From the NCBI RefSeq assembly GCF_963678635.1, contig NC_087064.1:70987465-71051464 (forward strand): a stretch of 64,000 nucleotides of DNA. Direction: 5' to 3'. The notes under the pieces are model-generated. The model saw only the letters and a program-made list of their open reading frames with translations. It searched no databases and had not been told where the DNA came from. Made by a program: the position numbers and the translations under genes. This DNA comes from Symsagittifera roscoffensis (Eukaryota; Xenacoelomorpha; Acoela; Convolutidae). How positions within the stretch are numbered: the first letter of the stretch is position 1; the number at the start of each line of letters is the position of its first letter. Below, piece by piece: positions 46,190-55,836 of the stretch.

Positions 46190-48783
46190 AAATATTAATT
46201 TTTCTCCAACTCTTTTTTCTAGTAATTTCCGATCAGAATATAAATCCTTTTCCCCGCACAGGACCCCAAGACTTATTAGTCACACATTACAATTGTGAAG
46301 AAAATGAACAAAAAACACTACACAAATATGCAATAAATCAAGTATCACAATGCGAAACAGAACCACAAGCTATAGAAACTACAAATGTAATAGCGACACT
46401 CTATTCAAAAGCCCGAGCAACAACAGTTATAGGATACAAATTCACAGCACATTTTCCGAAAAGAAAGTACATTGTTCACAAGTCTCAAATGGAAATAAAA
46501 ACCGACTTGACCACGAATCATTCTACCAGAGTAATATCGAACGACTTTTACATCTCAATCCCGAAGACTGTAAAAACGAGTTACTCAGACTAAATATCAC
46601 AAGAAATAAAAACACCGACAGAAAATTAGTATATTTCCAAGTTTTTTCAGATTCTGTACATCAAGCAAAACTTGAAAGATATCAAGGACATATAAAACTA
46701 GATGAAAAATACCCATACAACGGCGCAAACTTATGACATACACGATAAACATTGGATACCACACATTGGTATAAATAACCCATCAAACTGCAAAGCAGAC
46801 AAAAAAAATAAAGGATATCAAGAAATAATGTTTTTCGATTGGAAAATACAACTCGAAAAAATACAACTCACACGCGATTTATCTGACAATACAATGATCT
46901 ATCAAGGAATTAGATTACCTTGTAAAAACGATCAAGGCTATTGTGACCCTACAACAGGAACACAAGCAACAATTGTTTGGTTCCCCGAAGACACATGTAC
47001 AACATTTCAAGTAGCAAAAATACACGCCCGAATGATAAAATTTCACGAAAAATATTTTATACAATCAATTCCATATGAACAAGTAAATCCATCGCGAAAA
47101 CAAAGTACTAATTTTAGAAACATTCACAATATAGAAAATAAATTGACACGTTTTCAAATATATCAAGAAACAAAACTTGCATGCAAATACAGAAACCCAC
47201 TTCACAAAACACAATACTCCGAAATATTAGTTGAATACGAAAAAGGATTCGACATGACCACTGGAAAAATAAAAATCGACCCATATGCCACAAGTCATCC
47301 TCTAAACGAAGGAACATCATATATACCAGTTAATTTTCAAAAAAGTAAAGGTCAACCTGGTGGGCATCTAAAGCCCCATGACACTAGAAGCACACGTTTA
47401 CAAGAACTATCACTAATGAATAGTACTTATTTTGGTAATATCCACTATGATATTCACTTAGATATGAAATTAGACTACACAATTAGCCGAATTTTTCAGG
47501 AAATGTCACTCTCTGAATTAGAAACACTTCACCAACTATGCGAATTAGAACGGACACAAATCCTACAATCACTTGCACTAGCAGTATTAAAAATACCCTA
47601 CGCAGGATATTTACTATCAGGAAATAGATCAAATTTTTTAGACTACGAAGGAAACATTTTATGGTTTTATACCTGTACCAAAAAAGTATCACCACTATAT
47701 GTTTTTGAAGATAAACGATGCTATAAAAGAATCCCTATCTTTTATAAGAATAAAGTACATTTCGTTGACACACTTTCAAGACGAACCTATTTCTGGGATA
47801 CCGCAGTTCCGTGTGGATCAGAAAATAGCCACAATGTAGTACAACTGATCCCTGATGAAGATAAATATTACCTTCTTACCCCATACCCCACATTAATGCA
47901 ATCACTCAAAAAATTTTCACCAGAAAGCATTAGAGCTATTACTCGAAACCGAAATATCGACTTACAATCAATTGGAATATATTCAAAATCCGATATCCAA
48001 CATCACATTAGAACACAGCAGTTCCAAGAATTATTAACACAAATGGACACTATACAAAGACAATCAATTGACCAAAACTTACGCAAACTTGCCGAAACCG
48101 CAGGCTTTGCAGATATCTATACACCAGATTATAGCGGATATTTTAAAGACATTTTAGACTATATATATCTAAACGGTGAAAAATACCGACCACAAGATAT
48201 CTCACCTATAAATATTTTTAGCTTTGTTACACTAAAAAATGAAATTCTTGATTTTCTAGGATGGCCCAATTACATCTTAGAAAAATTAACTATTCTATAC
48301 GCAATGTTTAACTTTATAGGATTTCTTTTTTCACTTTTAAAAGGAATCTATAACACATGTGCTATACACACACAAGTTAATAGACAAGCAAGTGTAGCAC
48401 GCATACTATTTGCAGGATTCTTTGGAATTTTTTCATCATCAATAAACAAAATTCTTTTATACGCACAAATAAAAGAATACAAGAAAAAAATAGCAACAAG
48501 ACAGAACACATACGACGAAGAACATAATAATATAGAAATAACGCCTACAGCACCACAGTTACCACCCCTACCACATAACCATCCATTATCCCTAGTCCCA
48601 CGAAATTTTCGAAATTTAGCAATAACACATAATCCAAATTTTAGACCAACCATATCACAAAGTCCCATTCAACATATAATGACACATCATTCACAAGATG
48701 AAAATAAATATGAACAAATTATAGAACAACCCCATACCACCGCTTTTCAGTCTCAAAATAATAATTTTTTTAGCCCACGATGA
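46177..48783 (+). CDS. env: Element A env-like glycoprotein (two frame changes)
   Basis: ATG at 46177 begins a signal peptide (MYILKILIFLQLFFLVIS). The frame shifts by one within about 46480-46590, and shifts back within about 46700-46736. From 46702 a single frame runs 693 codons to TGA at 48781-48783. The ectodomain has scattered cysteines, including a C-X7-C-type pair in the N-terminal third, and several N-X-S/T sites. Two hydrophobic segments near residues 528-552 and 566-588 of the long frame are followed by a basic stretch and a Pro-rich cytoplasmic tail of about 95 residues. No obvious furin site. The layout fits a retroviral-type membrane glycoprotein. Its origin (which virus group donated it) cannot be assigned by eye. 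The frameshifts make this copy likely inactive. Confidence 0.78.
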
Positions 48784-50588
48784 GCCGACAACTTAGATCC
48801 CTACACCGCTCAAATTCCCATCCAACCAACCTCAACACTCCAATTACAATAATTCCACTTTTTGCTTTCCCGCCACCCGATTTCCCAACTAGTAATATAA
48901 CATCAGGCATGAATTCAGACACTAATTCACATATTTCAGTTTTATACTCCATTTCACAACTCAATAACCCTAATATTGAAACCCCTGATGAATTTGCAGA
49001 CTCTGAACCATCTCCATCCAATAATTTTCAAACCAACTCCTCAATTTTTTCAACACCCCCTTTTCAACCAATCCCACCAAATAACCCACTCCCATCCATT
49101 TCTACAACTTCTTACGCTTCCCAAGTCACCCCAACCTACTCTTCATTTCATTCAGACCGATCATCCAATTCTCCAGATATTCCCCAAATCTCCCAAGAAC
49201 TAGATAATTTTATCACCCTACAACAACAACCATTACACTTTGACACCCCCACTATCAATCAGATTTCTTCCACAATAGAATCATCAAACCCACCTACCCC
49301 TACACCCTCTTCAGCTTATACCGCATCATTAGCACAATCATCCACATCCACCGAATCATCAAATAGCACTAATAGAACTTATCGCACTTTCAAAAGAAAA
49401 TTCCCAAACCATCCATTTCCAACAAAACCAGGAACAGCCCGTGAATATATTAATCATCCAAATCACACTAACACGAAAGATTTTCTAGCAATCACCTTAC
49501 CTTCATTTTCACAATATACTTTCAACACCCCTAACGACACTAACGACACACGTAGTTTTGTAAATGAACATGTTTTAATGCCTACACTTCATTGGACATC
49601 ATATTATCATTTTACTAATCCCCTTTGCCTACCTTTATCTAATACTCACATCGATATAGAAAGAAATCAAGATATGATATATCGACTCACCACATCACTC
49701 ACACATAGACAATTTACTTATATAGGATATAAAAAGTCACTAAAAACATTCACTGCACCCCGAGCTAACGAATATACGCTAGAATATTACGATCATAACA
49801 TCATCCGAGCTAACCAAGACCAATTTTTAGATGATGATCGGTTCGCTAACCCACAAATCACAGAAAAATTCTTCATCAAAACACCATATGTATTTACACT
49901 CAATATATTTGATCGCAAATTCGACCACGTCATTTCTGAAGCACTAACCGACATGCAAGCTTACGAAAGTTTTAAAGAAAGATTTCAATTATTTTCACTA
50001 ACCTTCAATTTCCTTGCACCACATGAACGCAATTTGCACTGCTCACACGACATTATGTTACGCACTAAACAAACCCACACATATACATATTATCGCTTCA
50101 TACAAAATCATTTTGACCTACACACTCCATCAAGACAACCACACCACCGTTTTCAGTTTCTTAACTCTAAATACACTTCACCATTTTTTCTTAATTTCAC
50201 ATATTGCATCAAAGATACTAACCTTCACAGTATTCTTCGCAATTATGATCCCATAACCCAAATGTATATATTTTGTCCCATCACGAAGACCTTTAACGCA
50301 GAAGAATCCAGACCCTTCCTTATCCCACATGAATTTATCCAACCTATAGAAATCCCAATATTAGAATTCATCCACAACACTAAATACAATCACAAATTAT
50401 ATAACCTCATTCAAAACACACCTTATGAGTTTGCAGTTGGCACTGAAGAACTAAAAACTATTAAAGCACTTCAATTGCTTTGGCCACTGCTTCAGACTAA
50501 AAAAAGCATTCGCATACTAGCAAAATTACTAACAAACTCCGACATAATACACGACATCTTCCCCCACGGTTTTTTCCCCGACGACTAA
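48780..50588 (+). CDS. Element A ORFY, 602 aa, unknown function
   Basis: ATG overlaps the env stop as ATGA (48780-48783), a classic arrangement for termination-reinitiation. It is uninterrupted over 602 codons, unlike its neighbours. Residues 1-200 or so are Pro/Ser/Thr/Asn-rich and low in charge. Residues 205-602 look globular, with aromatic-rich stretches (HWTSYYHFTNPLCLPLS; YTYYRFIQNHFDLHTPS; SPFFLNFTYCIKD). No signal peptide, no membrane segment, no recognised motif. A remnant starting with the same ATGA context is present in element B. A CAG|GTAAGT motif follows the stop by three bases. Not known from standard Ty3/Gypsy elements; could be an accessory or regulatory protein. Confidence 0.75.
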   Translation: MSRQLRSLHRSNSHPTNLNTPITIIPLFAFPPPDFPTSNITSGMNSDTNSHISVLYSISQLNNPNIETPDEFADSEPSPSNNFQTNSSIFSTPPFQPIPPNNPLPSISTTSYASQVTPTYSSFHSDRSSNSPDIPQISQELDNFITLQQQPLHFDTPTINQISSTIESSNPPTPTPSSAYTASLAQSSTSTESSNSTNRTYRTFKRKFPNHPFPTKPGTAREYINHPNHTNTKDFLAITLPSFSQYTFNTPNDTNDTRSFVNEHVLMPTLHWTSYYHFTNPLCLPLSNTHIDIERNQDMIYRLTTSLTHRQFTYIGYKKSLKTFTAPRANEYTLEYYDHNIIRANQDQFLDDDRFANPQITEKFFIKTPYVFTLNIFDRKFDHVISEALTDMQAYESFKERFQLFSLTFNFLAPHERNLHCSHDIMLRTKQTHTYTYYRFIQNHFDLHTPSRQPHHRFQFLNSKYTSPFFLNFTYCIKDTNLHSILRNYDPITQMYIFCPITKTFNAEESRPFLIPHEFIQPIEIPILEFIHNTKYNHKLYNLIQNTPYEFAVGTEELKTIKALQLLWPLLQTKKSIRILAKLLTNSDIIHDIFPHGFFPDD

Positions 50589-50591
50589 CAG

Positions 50592-50677
50592 GTAAGTATA
50601 ATTTATACATATTTTTCACTAATAAATTTGAAATAAATACTAACCATTCTTTATTCATGTCTCATTTAGATTTTTAG
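50592..50677 (+). other. Possible mini-intron after ORFY stop
   Basis: CAG|GTAAGT at 50589-50597 is a perfect donor consensus. AGATTTTTAG at 50668-50677 could act as an acceptor, giving an 86-nt intron. If a 3'-UTR intron is spliced it would have no coding effect. It might also be chance. Confidence 0.25.
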
Positions 50678-51444
50678 TCTTCATCCCACGATCATCTGCA
50701 AAAAACAGAAAAGAAAAATAAAGAATAATTAACTTGTTAAAATTCTTCTAAAACTCTATCAATATTTTGCACTAGATAAATATAATAAAATTCATACCAA
50801 TGCAGTAAATTAATTTATAAATTATTTCCCCAAAAGCAGTAATTCTAATAATGATGAAAATTTGTAACTTAAATTTTCCACAAAACTATCAGTAAAATTG
50901 AAATTCTATGTAGTAAATTGATAAGACGAAAATGCAGTACTAACCTTTTGATATTTTCATTCATTCGCACAAGAATTCTATCCAAACTCGCACAGCTCGC
51001 CCACGAAGAATTGTTTAAATAATAAATTTCAGTTTCAAGCTTTCACACTCAACAACTCTAACACACGATAACAAATTTCAAACTTTCCTTTAACCCGGTT
51101 GGAAAGGAATTATATACCCAACAAAACTAACCAACGCAGCTTACTAAACACCACAATACATAGAATAACAGCATGACTAAGAAGAGAAAACCAACGGTAC
51201 CCAAACCGGATTAACCCAGTTTAAAACTGGATAATTTATTCTTTTGAAGACTATTATAAAGTCTAAGAAAGAAATCATAAAACACAAAAAAGTCGAAAGA
51301 CAAACCCATACCAAAAACAATTTGATTTTTGAAAAAAGGACACAACCAACGAAACATAAGAAAAACCACCATAAACCCAACATAAAACGTTATCACATAA
51401 CAAGACCTCTCACAGAAACCGCACGAAATCATACTCCCACTCCT

Positions 51445-51530
51445 GGCCTAACCCACCAGAGAGGACGTCCTGAGCATGCTCTATAGCCGGCCTAACCCAC
51501 CGCGCTACATCCACGCTTTGTGACCACACT
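51445..51530 (-). other. tRNA/SINE-like segment in element A 3' region
   Basis: On the minus strand GATGTAGCGCGGTGGGTTAG resembles a Pol III A box (TRGYnnRnTGG), and GGTGGGTTAGGCC occurs twice, 44 nt apart. No B box or full cloverleaf was found. Possibly a degraded SINE captured by the element. Confidence 0.25.
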
Positions 51531-51652
51531 TCTATTTTGAATAAGAGGTACTCAAGGGTGAGTAACTCTTCAAAATAACCAAATTAAAACAAAATGCTTT
51601 TGTGAAAACAACTAACCAAAATCATAATTAAAACACTGAACTAATAAAAATT

Positions 51653-52129
51653 TTATAAAATGTAAATTATACGTTGCAGTATATAGATCAGCATACAACA
51701 CCAAAGACGAACATCCAAAGACAAAATGACCCCACTACACTTGAAAAAGAATGGCCAACAACAACCAATATGCCGTCCACAATCACAACTCAAAGGATTT
51801 AGAGTACGACTTGACTTCGCAGAAAAGGACTTCATTGAACTAGACCAATGACCACCTCGATGTTCAAGTATACGTACAGATCCGAGTAACAAGGCATCCC
51901 CTCCACGCACAATCTCCACGCCATTCCCAGACGAGGTCGAACACAAAAGAAGTTCTCTACATGAGACAGAAAAACCCGTCATAGCAAACCATTCTGAAAT
52001 CAGATTGATTTCGTTGGGAAACACAGTCGTTGTTACAAGAAAACACAACGATTGATATCCATCATTCCAGCGTCCTGGAACTTCTGTAACAAGAGAACCC
52101 AGAAGAATATGATGTTCGCCAAATACCAA
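51653..52129 (-). CDS. Antisense ORF or degraded plus-strand ORF, element A 3' end
   Basis: The minus strand is open for 158 codons (Cys/Trp-containing, e.g. GRWNDGYQSLCFLVTTTVFP). The plus strand of the same DNA is also open from ATG 51747 to the LTR except for three TGA codons, each at a place where Trp would fit. Base composition here is more balanced than in the rest of the element. One of the two is probably a real or former gene: an antisense gene as in some complex retroviruses, or a decayed sense gene. The sequence alone does not decide. Confidence 0.35.
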   Translation of the reverse strand: MVFGEHHILLGSLVTEVPGRWNDGYQSLCFLVTTTVFPNEINLISEWFAMTGFSVSCRELLLCSTSSGNGVEIVRGGDALLLGSVRILEHRGGHWSSSMKSFSAKSSRTLNPLSCDCGRHIGCCWPFFFKCSGVILSLDVRLWCCMLIYILQRIIYIL

Positions 52130-52195
52130 CGTCCATCATCCATCCTTTGAATTGCAGAAAGACAATTCTAAAAAACTCTGTAAAATCCGGATGGG

Positions 52196-52605
52196 TGGAA
52201 CCTGATCTAAACTACATTTTATGATTGGATAAATTAGATATTTTACCACTGTAAAATATCTAATATTAACCAATCATGATCCATCTATATAACAACCCAC
52301 TTATTTGTAAGTGCTGAAATTACTTGTAATTTCAGCACCAGAGAGATTTGAATTTAACTTAGAAATTAGTTGCCTCTCCGAGAGAACTTCAGCAGCCGCA
52401 ATAAACCAGTATACCCTAGATCTATTGAGCCTAGCAGAGACTAGTTAAACAACCTGAGACTAGATAGTATAAGAGTAAGATTAGGATCGGTATTAGACTA
52501 AGAAGTTGCACGAATCTATCCGGCCGAAAATAAGATAGCGTGACGAGCAGACGGTGTACCCTATCCGAAATTACTCTATGAGTTAACCACATCGGACCTA
52601 ACTCA
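52196..52605 (+). repeat. Element A 3' LTR
   Basis: 410 bp, TGGAACC...AACTCA, followed by target duplication CAAC at 52606-52609. Hairpin at 52311-52338, AATAAA at 52400-52405. About 99% identical to the 5' LTR. Confidence 0.93.
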
Positions 52606-52609
52606 CAAC

Positions 52610-53199
52610 ATTATTTTTCTTAAATCAGTTAAACTCATTCACTCGAGAAAACATCCAAAAACAATTGCTGTCTGTCGAGGGATGTTTGCGAAAGCAGTCT
52701 TCATATCTTGTCTACAAAAATTTTGAGGGTTTTTTCTATTTCTGTTCTCAATGCTCCACAGCTTCACAGCTGAAAAAGAATGGTCTTCATGTGATAACAC
52801 CTTTGGGTTTTTTAAATAATTTGCTAAACGATTGGGTCAATTCATAAACGTGTAATCTTTAACGGTGTGAAATTTTTGTCGAAATCGAATCTCGCGCACG
52901 CTTTCAGGCGTTCGCTTCGAGAATAAACTATTAAGTAATCAAGTAGAATTTCATAGTGTTTTAGTGGCTCAACAAAAACTTTGTACAACAGCAACAAAAA
53001 TTTGCTATTGAAAAAAGTTTAAATTGATGCATCCCTTCTGCCTATTTTTGCAGTTGCAACTTTTGTTTTGAAAAACGCCGTTTTGTGGTTAATTTTCTAT
53101 CCGAATTTATGCCCAAGTTTTTGATTTCATTTTTTTTTCAAGTTTATGTCCTTTTGGTACCAAATCTACATTACACGGTACTTGTGAGAATTTTACTCA
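52610..53199. other. Spacer with no supported gene
   Basis: Non-coding. The open frame at 52665-52847 has no family features. The right part may be the 3' end of the minus-strand LINE, but no tail can be defined. Confidence 0.4.
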
Positions 53200-53560
53200 T
53201 TTGACTTTGCTTCACTCAATGTCATTTTAGTTTCAGCTAACCAATTAGACAAAACTTGCAATGCACAATGTGGTATCATCAGCATATGATATCCCTTCAT
53301 TGTGTTGACAAACATTGGGTAAGTCATTATTAAACAAAAAAGAGTAAAAGTCGCCCGAGGAACTCACAGTTAACCAAGTCTATCCTCTGAGCCCGTCTTT
53401 ATAAATGTTCTCTACAAGAGTTTTGTCTTCTGGTCCTTTCAGCCAGTAATTACAGCTTTTCTCTACAAATACTATAAAAAAGCTGTATCGAACGCTTTTG
53501 AGAGATCAAAAAGAGAGTAACAGATCCTGTTTTGGAGGCCAATGTTCTCTCCATGGGATC
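53200..53560 (-). pseudogene. LINE reverse-transcriptase remnant, 3' part
   Basis: On the minus strand, in broken frames, it encodes FDLSKAFDTAF (RT motif A with catalytic Asp), WLKGPEDKTLVENIYK, a degraded GPLLFLLxINDLP-type block (FYSFLFNNDLPNVC) and GISYADDTTLC with the YADD box at 53275-53286. These are hallmarks of non-LTR RTs of the Jockey/CR1-like group. It is interrupted at 53560 by element C and resumes at 60331. Confidence 0.75.
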
Positions 53561-53901
53561 TGTTATACCCTCAGCCGTTATGTGAGGTATAATCTATGTT
53601 GATCAAAGTCTATGCTGAATGCTAACTGAGAAAAGAACAATTAAGAGAGCAACTTAAATTCATCTATCTATGTTTTTGTCCGGCTGACACTGACCTCGAA
53701 TCATTTGAGAGACAGTGTTTCATAGTAACTAGTACATATGTCCTTACGTATAAATAGGTACTTATTTAATCATCAGACTTCTATATGTGTTAAATGATCA
53801 GTTATGTTTATAGTATGTAATCATTACCAACTGGTAGTCCTAGCACCTAAACCTATATCATTTATAAAGTATGTTTTGCTATAATATCCGTAAGGATAAC
53901 A
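53561..53901 (-). repeat. Element C 3' LTR
   Basis: On the plus strand it starts TGTTATACCCTCAGCCGTTA and ends GGATAACA. In element orientation it follows the polypurine tract directly. Confidence 0.9.
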
Positions 53902-53914
53902 TTTCCCTCTTTTT
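53902..53914 (-). promoter_or_regulatory. Element C polypurine tract
   Basis: Minus strand AAAAAGAGGGAAA immediately before the LTR start TGTTATCC. This primes plus-strand DNA synthesis in LTR elements. Confidence 0.8.
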
Positions 53915-53916
53915 GA

Positions 53917-54921
53917 TTAGGTGAATACTTCACTTATACTCACTTTCCTTTTCAGTGACACTGGTATCTTTTGTTGTGTATCTTTCTCCAGTTTTATCGC
54001 GGTATGTGAGGTAGTTTGTTCCGTAGTGTTTTCTCTTTCTCGTTGAAAGGTCATAGAGATGCCCCGTACCGGTGAAATGGGATGCAGTATGTTCATCGCC
54101 TCCTCGAAATCCTTGCTGAACGATTCTTCTGTCGTCCTGGGTTTATCCAGAATATATCGGGAGCTTGTTTTCATTGCTGTCGTAGTGCTGCCCAAATTTT
54201 CTTTTCTCGTATTCTCTGGGGTTGCTGTTTCCATGTGGATTTCAGTGCACATTATTTGCTCGGAGGAACTCAGTGACGGGATCGTTTCTGGTAACGAATT
54301 CTGGTTGCCTTGCGGGGTTATCGCTGGCTGATTTTGGAGATCGGCGTCGGCTGTAGTGAGTTCGACGTGTGCTACCAGGCAAGGTTCGGGAGCCTCTGCA
54401 ATTTTGGCAATTGGGATAGCATCTCCCAGTTTAGTGGCCAGTGCGTTTTTCCTTTGTCTCGACGATCGTCGTATTTCGGGTGATTTCTGTTCAGGTGTGG
54501 CCTTAATGTCTACCCGTTTCGCGGCTGGTTTATCTGGTGACCGTGTCTTTTCGTTCAGGTCTGTATCCGACGAAAGTGAAATGGACGTGTCGCACTCAAA
54601 TTGGACATTTGACAGATCTACTTTTGGCTTCTTCTTAGGGCTCATTTTTCCTGAAGGTTTTGTTCGTTGTTGTGGTTTGGCGTTCTTGTTTTGCTGCTTG
54701 GCACGTTGTGCTAATTTTGATTTGCTGTTGAAGGTACTAAACAGCTTTTGTGGTCCCAAGGCTTTTCTATTTAACGATTGTTGGATGATGTCCTGAATCG
54801 TTTTCGGAGGTGATCGCTTGGGACTTGTTGGGATTTGTGTTCCCTCATTGGTAGGAAGTGGTTTCGTGGCCTTTTTTCTTAAAACACGTGGTTCTGCCCG
54901 AGGTAGATGTTTGTATGACAC
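53917..54921 (-). CDS. Element C 3' ORF, 334 aa, basic/disordered
   Basis: Uninterrupted 334 codons ending 15 nt before the 3' LTR. The protein is hydrophilic and basic: KKPKVD-type clusters (SGKMSPKKKPKVDLSN) near residues 91-105, EIRRSSRQRKNALATK near 151-166, and Ser/Thr/Glu-rich segments between. The RRSSRxRK motif is common near the C-terminus of Ty3/Gypsy Pol, so this may be the end of Pol, broken off by upstream lesions, or a distinct third ORF. It has a Met at the start. It is strikingly intact next to the decayed gag-pol. Confidence 0.65.
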   Translation of the reverse strand: MSYKHLPRAEPRVLRKKATKPLPTNEGTQIPTSPKRSPPKTIQDIIQQSLNRKALGPQKLFSTFNSKSKLAQRAKQQNKNAKPQQRTKPSGKMSPKKKPKVDLSNVQFECDTSISLSSDTDLNEKTRSPDKPAAKRVDIKATPEQKSPEIRRSSRQRKNALATKLGDAIPIAKIAEAPEPCLVAHVELTTADADLQNQPAITPQGNQNSLPETIPSLSSSEQIMCTEIHMETATPENTRKENLGSTTTAMKTSSRYILDKPRTTEESFSKDFEEAMNILHPISPVRGISMTFQRERENTTEQTTSHTAIKLEKDTQQKIPVSLKRKVSISEVFT

Positions 54922-55292
54922 AAAGTCCTTCAGTGCTGCTGGCCTACACTTTCCGTATACCCTTGGGTCCGGAGTAAACGCTAGACCACCGCGCCTTATT
55001 AACCGTGGTTCTTTGCCATCCTCTCTTATCCACGCGCTATGTGGGGAGTAAATTTGAATAGATCAATTATCTATAATTTCGAATTGCGCCCCAAATGTTC
55101 CCGTTTTTTTTTATTTTTCGTGCAATTGTTCCCGATTTTCGAGCTACCTGTTCTAATCGACGTCCGCTTTAAGGGTCAATTCTGTGCGCTGGTCCTTTAA
55201 ATCGGTCTTTTAAAAAAATTAGGGGTGCTTTTTGCAGGTTTTGTTTTTCCTGATTGGTGAGCGGTCTTATTGGTTTGCGCGTTTTTAAAGTT
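54922..55292 (-). other. Element C region between Pol tail and 3' ORF
   Basis: GC-richer, frames broken. A minus-strand AAGGCGCGGTGGTCTAGCG resembles a Pol III A box, but no B box or tRNA fold is visible. Confidence 0.35.
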
Positions 55293-55725
55293 TCAAGATT
55301 GTTTGACTTTTCCATTAGAAACGATCGCTTGAGTTCTAATGCGTCGTAGGGTTTGTTTGATAGAGGTAAATGTACACATATCGGGAATTTCTTGAGGAGT
55401 TGTCAATCTTACTCGTCGTTTCTGCTCTCCATCGTGATCGTGTCCTGTTGAGTTATCGGCTCCGGTTGCACTTTGGTGCGTCTTTTCCCCGGGTTTTGTT
55501 CCGAGAGGTACACGTCGTACCCTGCGGGTTATTAGTTGTTGTGGCTGTCTCAGTTTCCACAGGGGTAAAGGTGAGTTCCGGCAAGTATTGTTGGTCTCTT
55601 TGTTTTGGTAGCAATATTTTCTTAGCTTCTGTGCCTTTGTAAACGAGGTCCAACTCATCGTTACTATTGTTCTCCCGATCCCACAAAGTCCGCAGAGAGT
55701 GCAGACTTTGTAAGTACTTTTTCAT
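55293..55725 (-). pseudogene. Element C Pol C-terminal tail (frame-broken)
   Basis: Two overlapping minus frames (55293-55658 and 55453-55725). The second reads DELDLVYKGTEAKKILLPKQ, then a Pro/Thr-rich stretch, typical of the tail after a Ty3/Gypsy integrase. A frameshift moves reading to the other frame (RRVRLTTPQEIPDMCTF). Confidence 0.55.
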
Positions 55726-55836
55726 CTAAACATGATAGTTTAGTGTTTTCCCATGAAGGATTTGATAGTTTTGGTGATGTGCTAATATTAGTTAATGGTG
55801 TATTGGGCCACCGTCCAAAGTGGGCTTAGAACGTAG

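Larger units (their letters stand above)
50678..52195 (+). other. Element A 3' region
   Basis: About 1.5 kb between ORFY and the 3' LTR. It includes a duplicated GGCCTAACCCACC motif in a tRNA-like segment (51445-51530) and an ORF of ambiguous strand at 51653-52195. No strong polypurine tract: only AAAATCCGGATGGG directly precedes the LTR. ATTATATACC near 51110 looks TATA-like, but nothing ties it to a transcript. Confidence 0.5.
33478..52605 (+). mobile_element. Element A: 19.1-kb complex Ty3/Gypsy-like retroelement
   Basis: LTRs of 414 and 410 bp (TGGAACC...AACTCA), with the target duplication CAAC at 33474-33477 and 52606-52609. The LTRs differ by about four substitutions and one 4-bp indel (about 99% identity by eye), so the insertion is young. 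The interior has PBS-like site, leader, ORF1, gag, PR-RT-RNase H-integrase, small membrane ORF, ORFX, env-like ORF, ORFY and a 1.6-kb 3' region. PR-RT-RH-IN order and the GPY/F-like motif place it in Ty3/Gypsy (Metaviridae). The length and number of extra ORFs are unusual for that family. The coding strand is A-rich and G-poor. In-frame stops and frame changes mean this copy is probably not autonomous. Confidence 0.92.

Noticed and set aside
54930-55060. tRNA gene on the minus strand (AAGGCGCGGTGGTCTAGCG)
   Set aside because: Only an A-box-like match; no B box and no cloverleaf could be folded.
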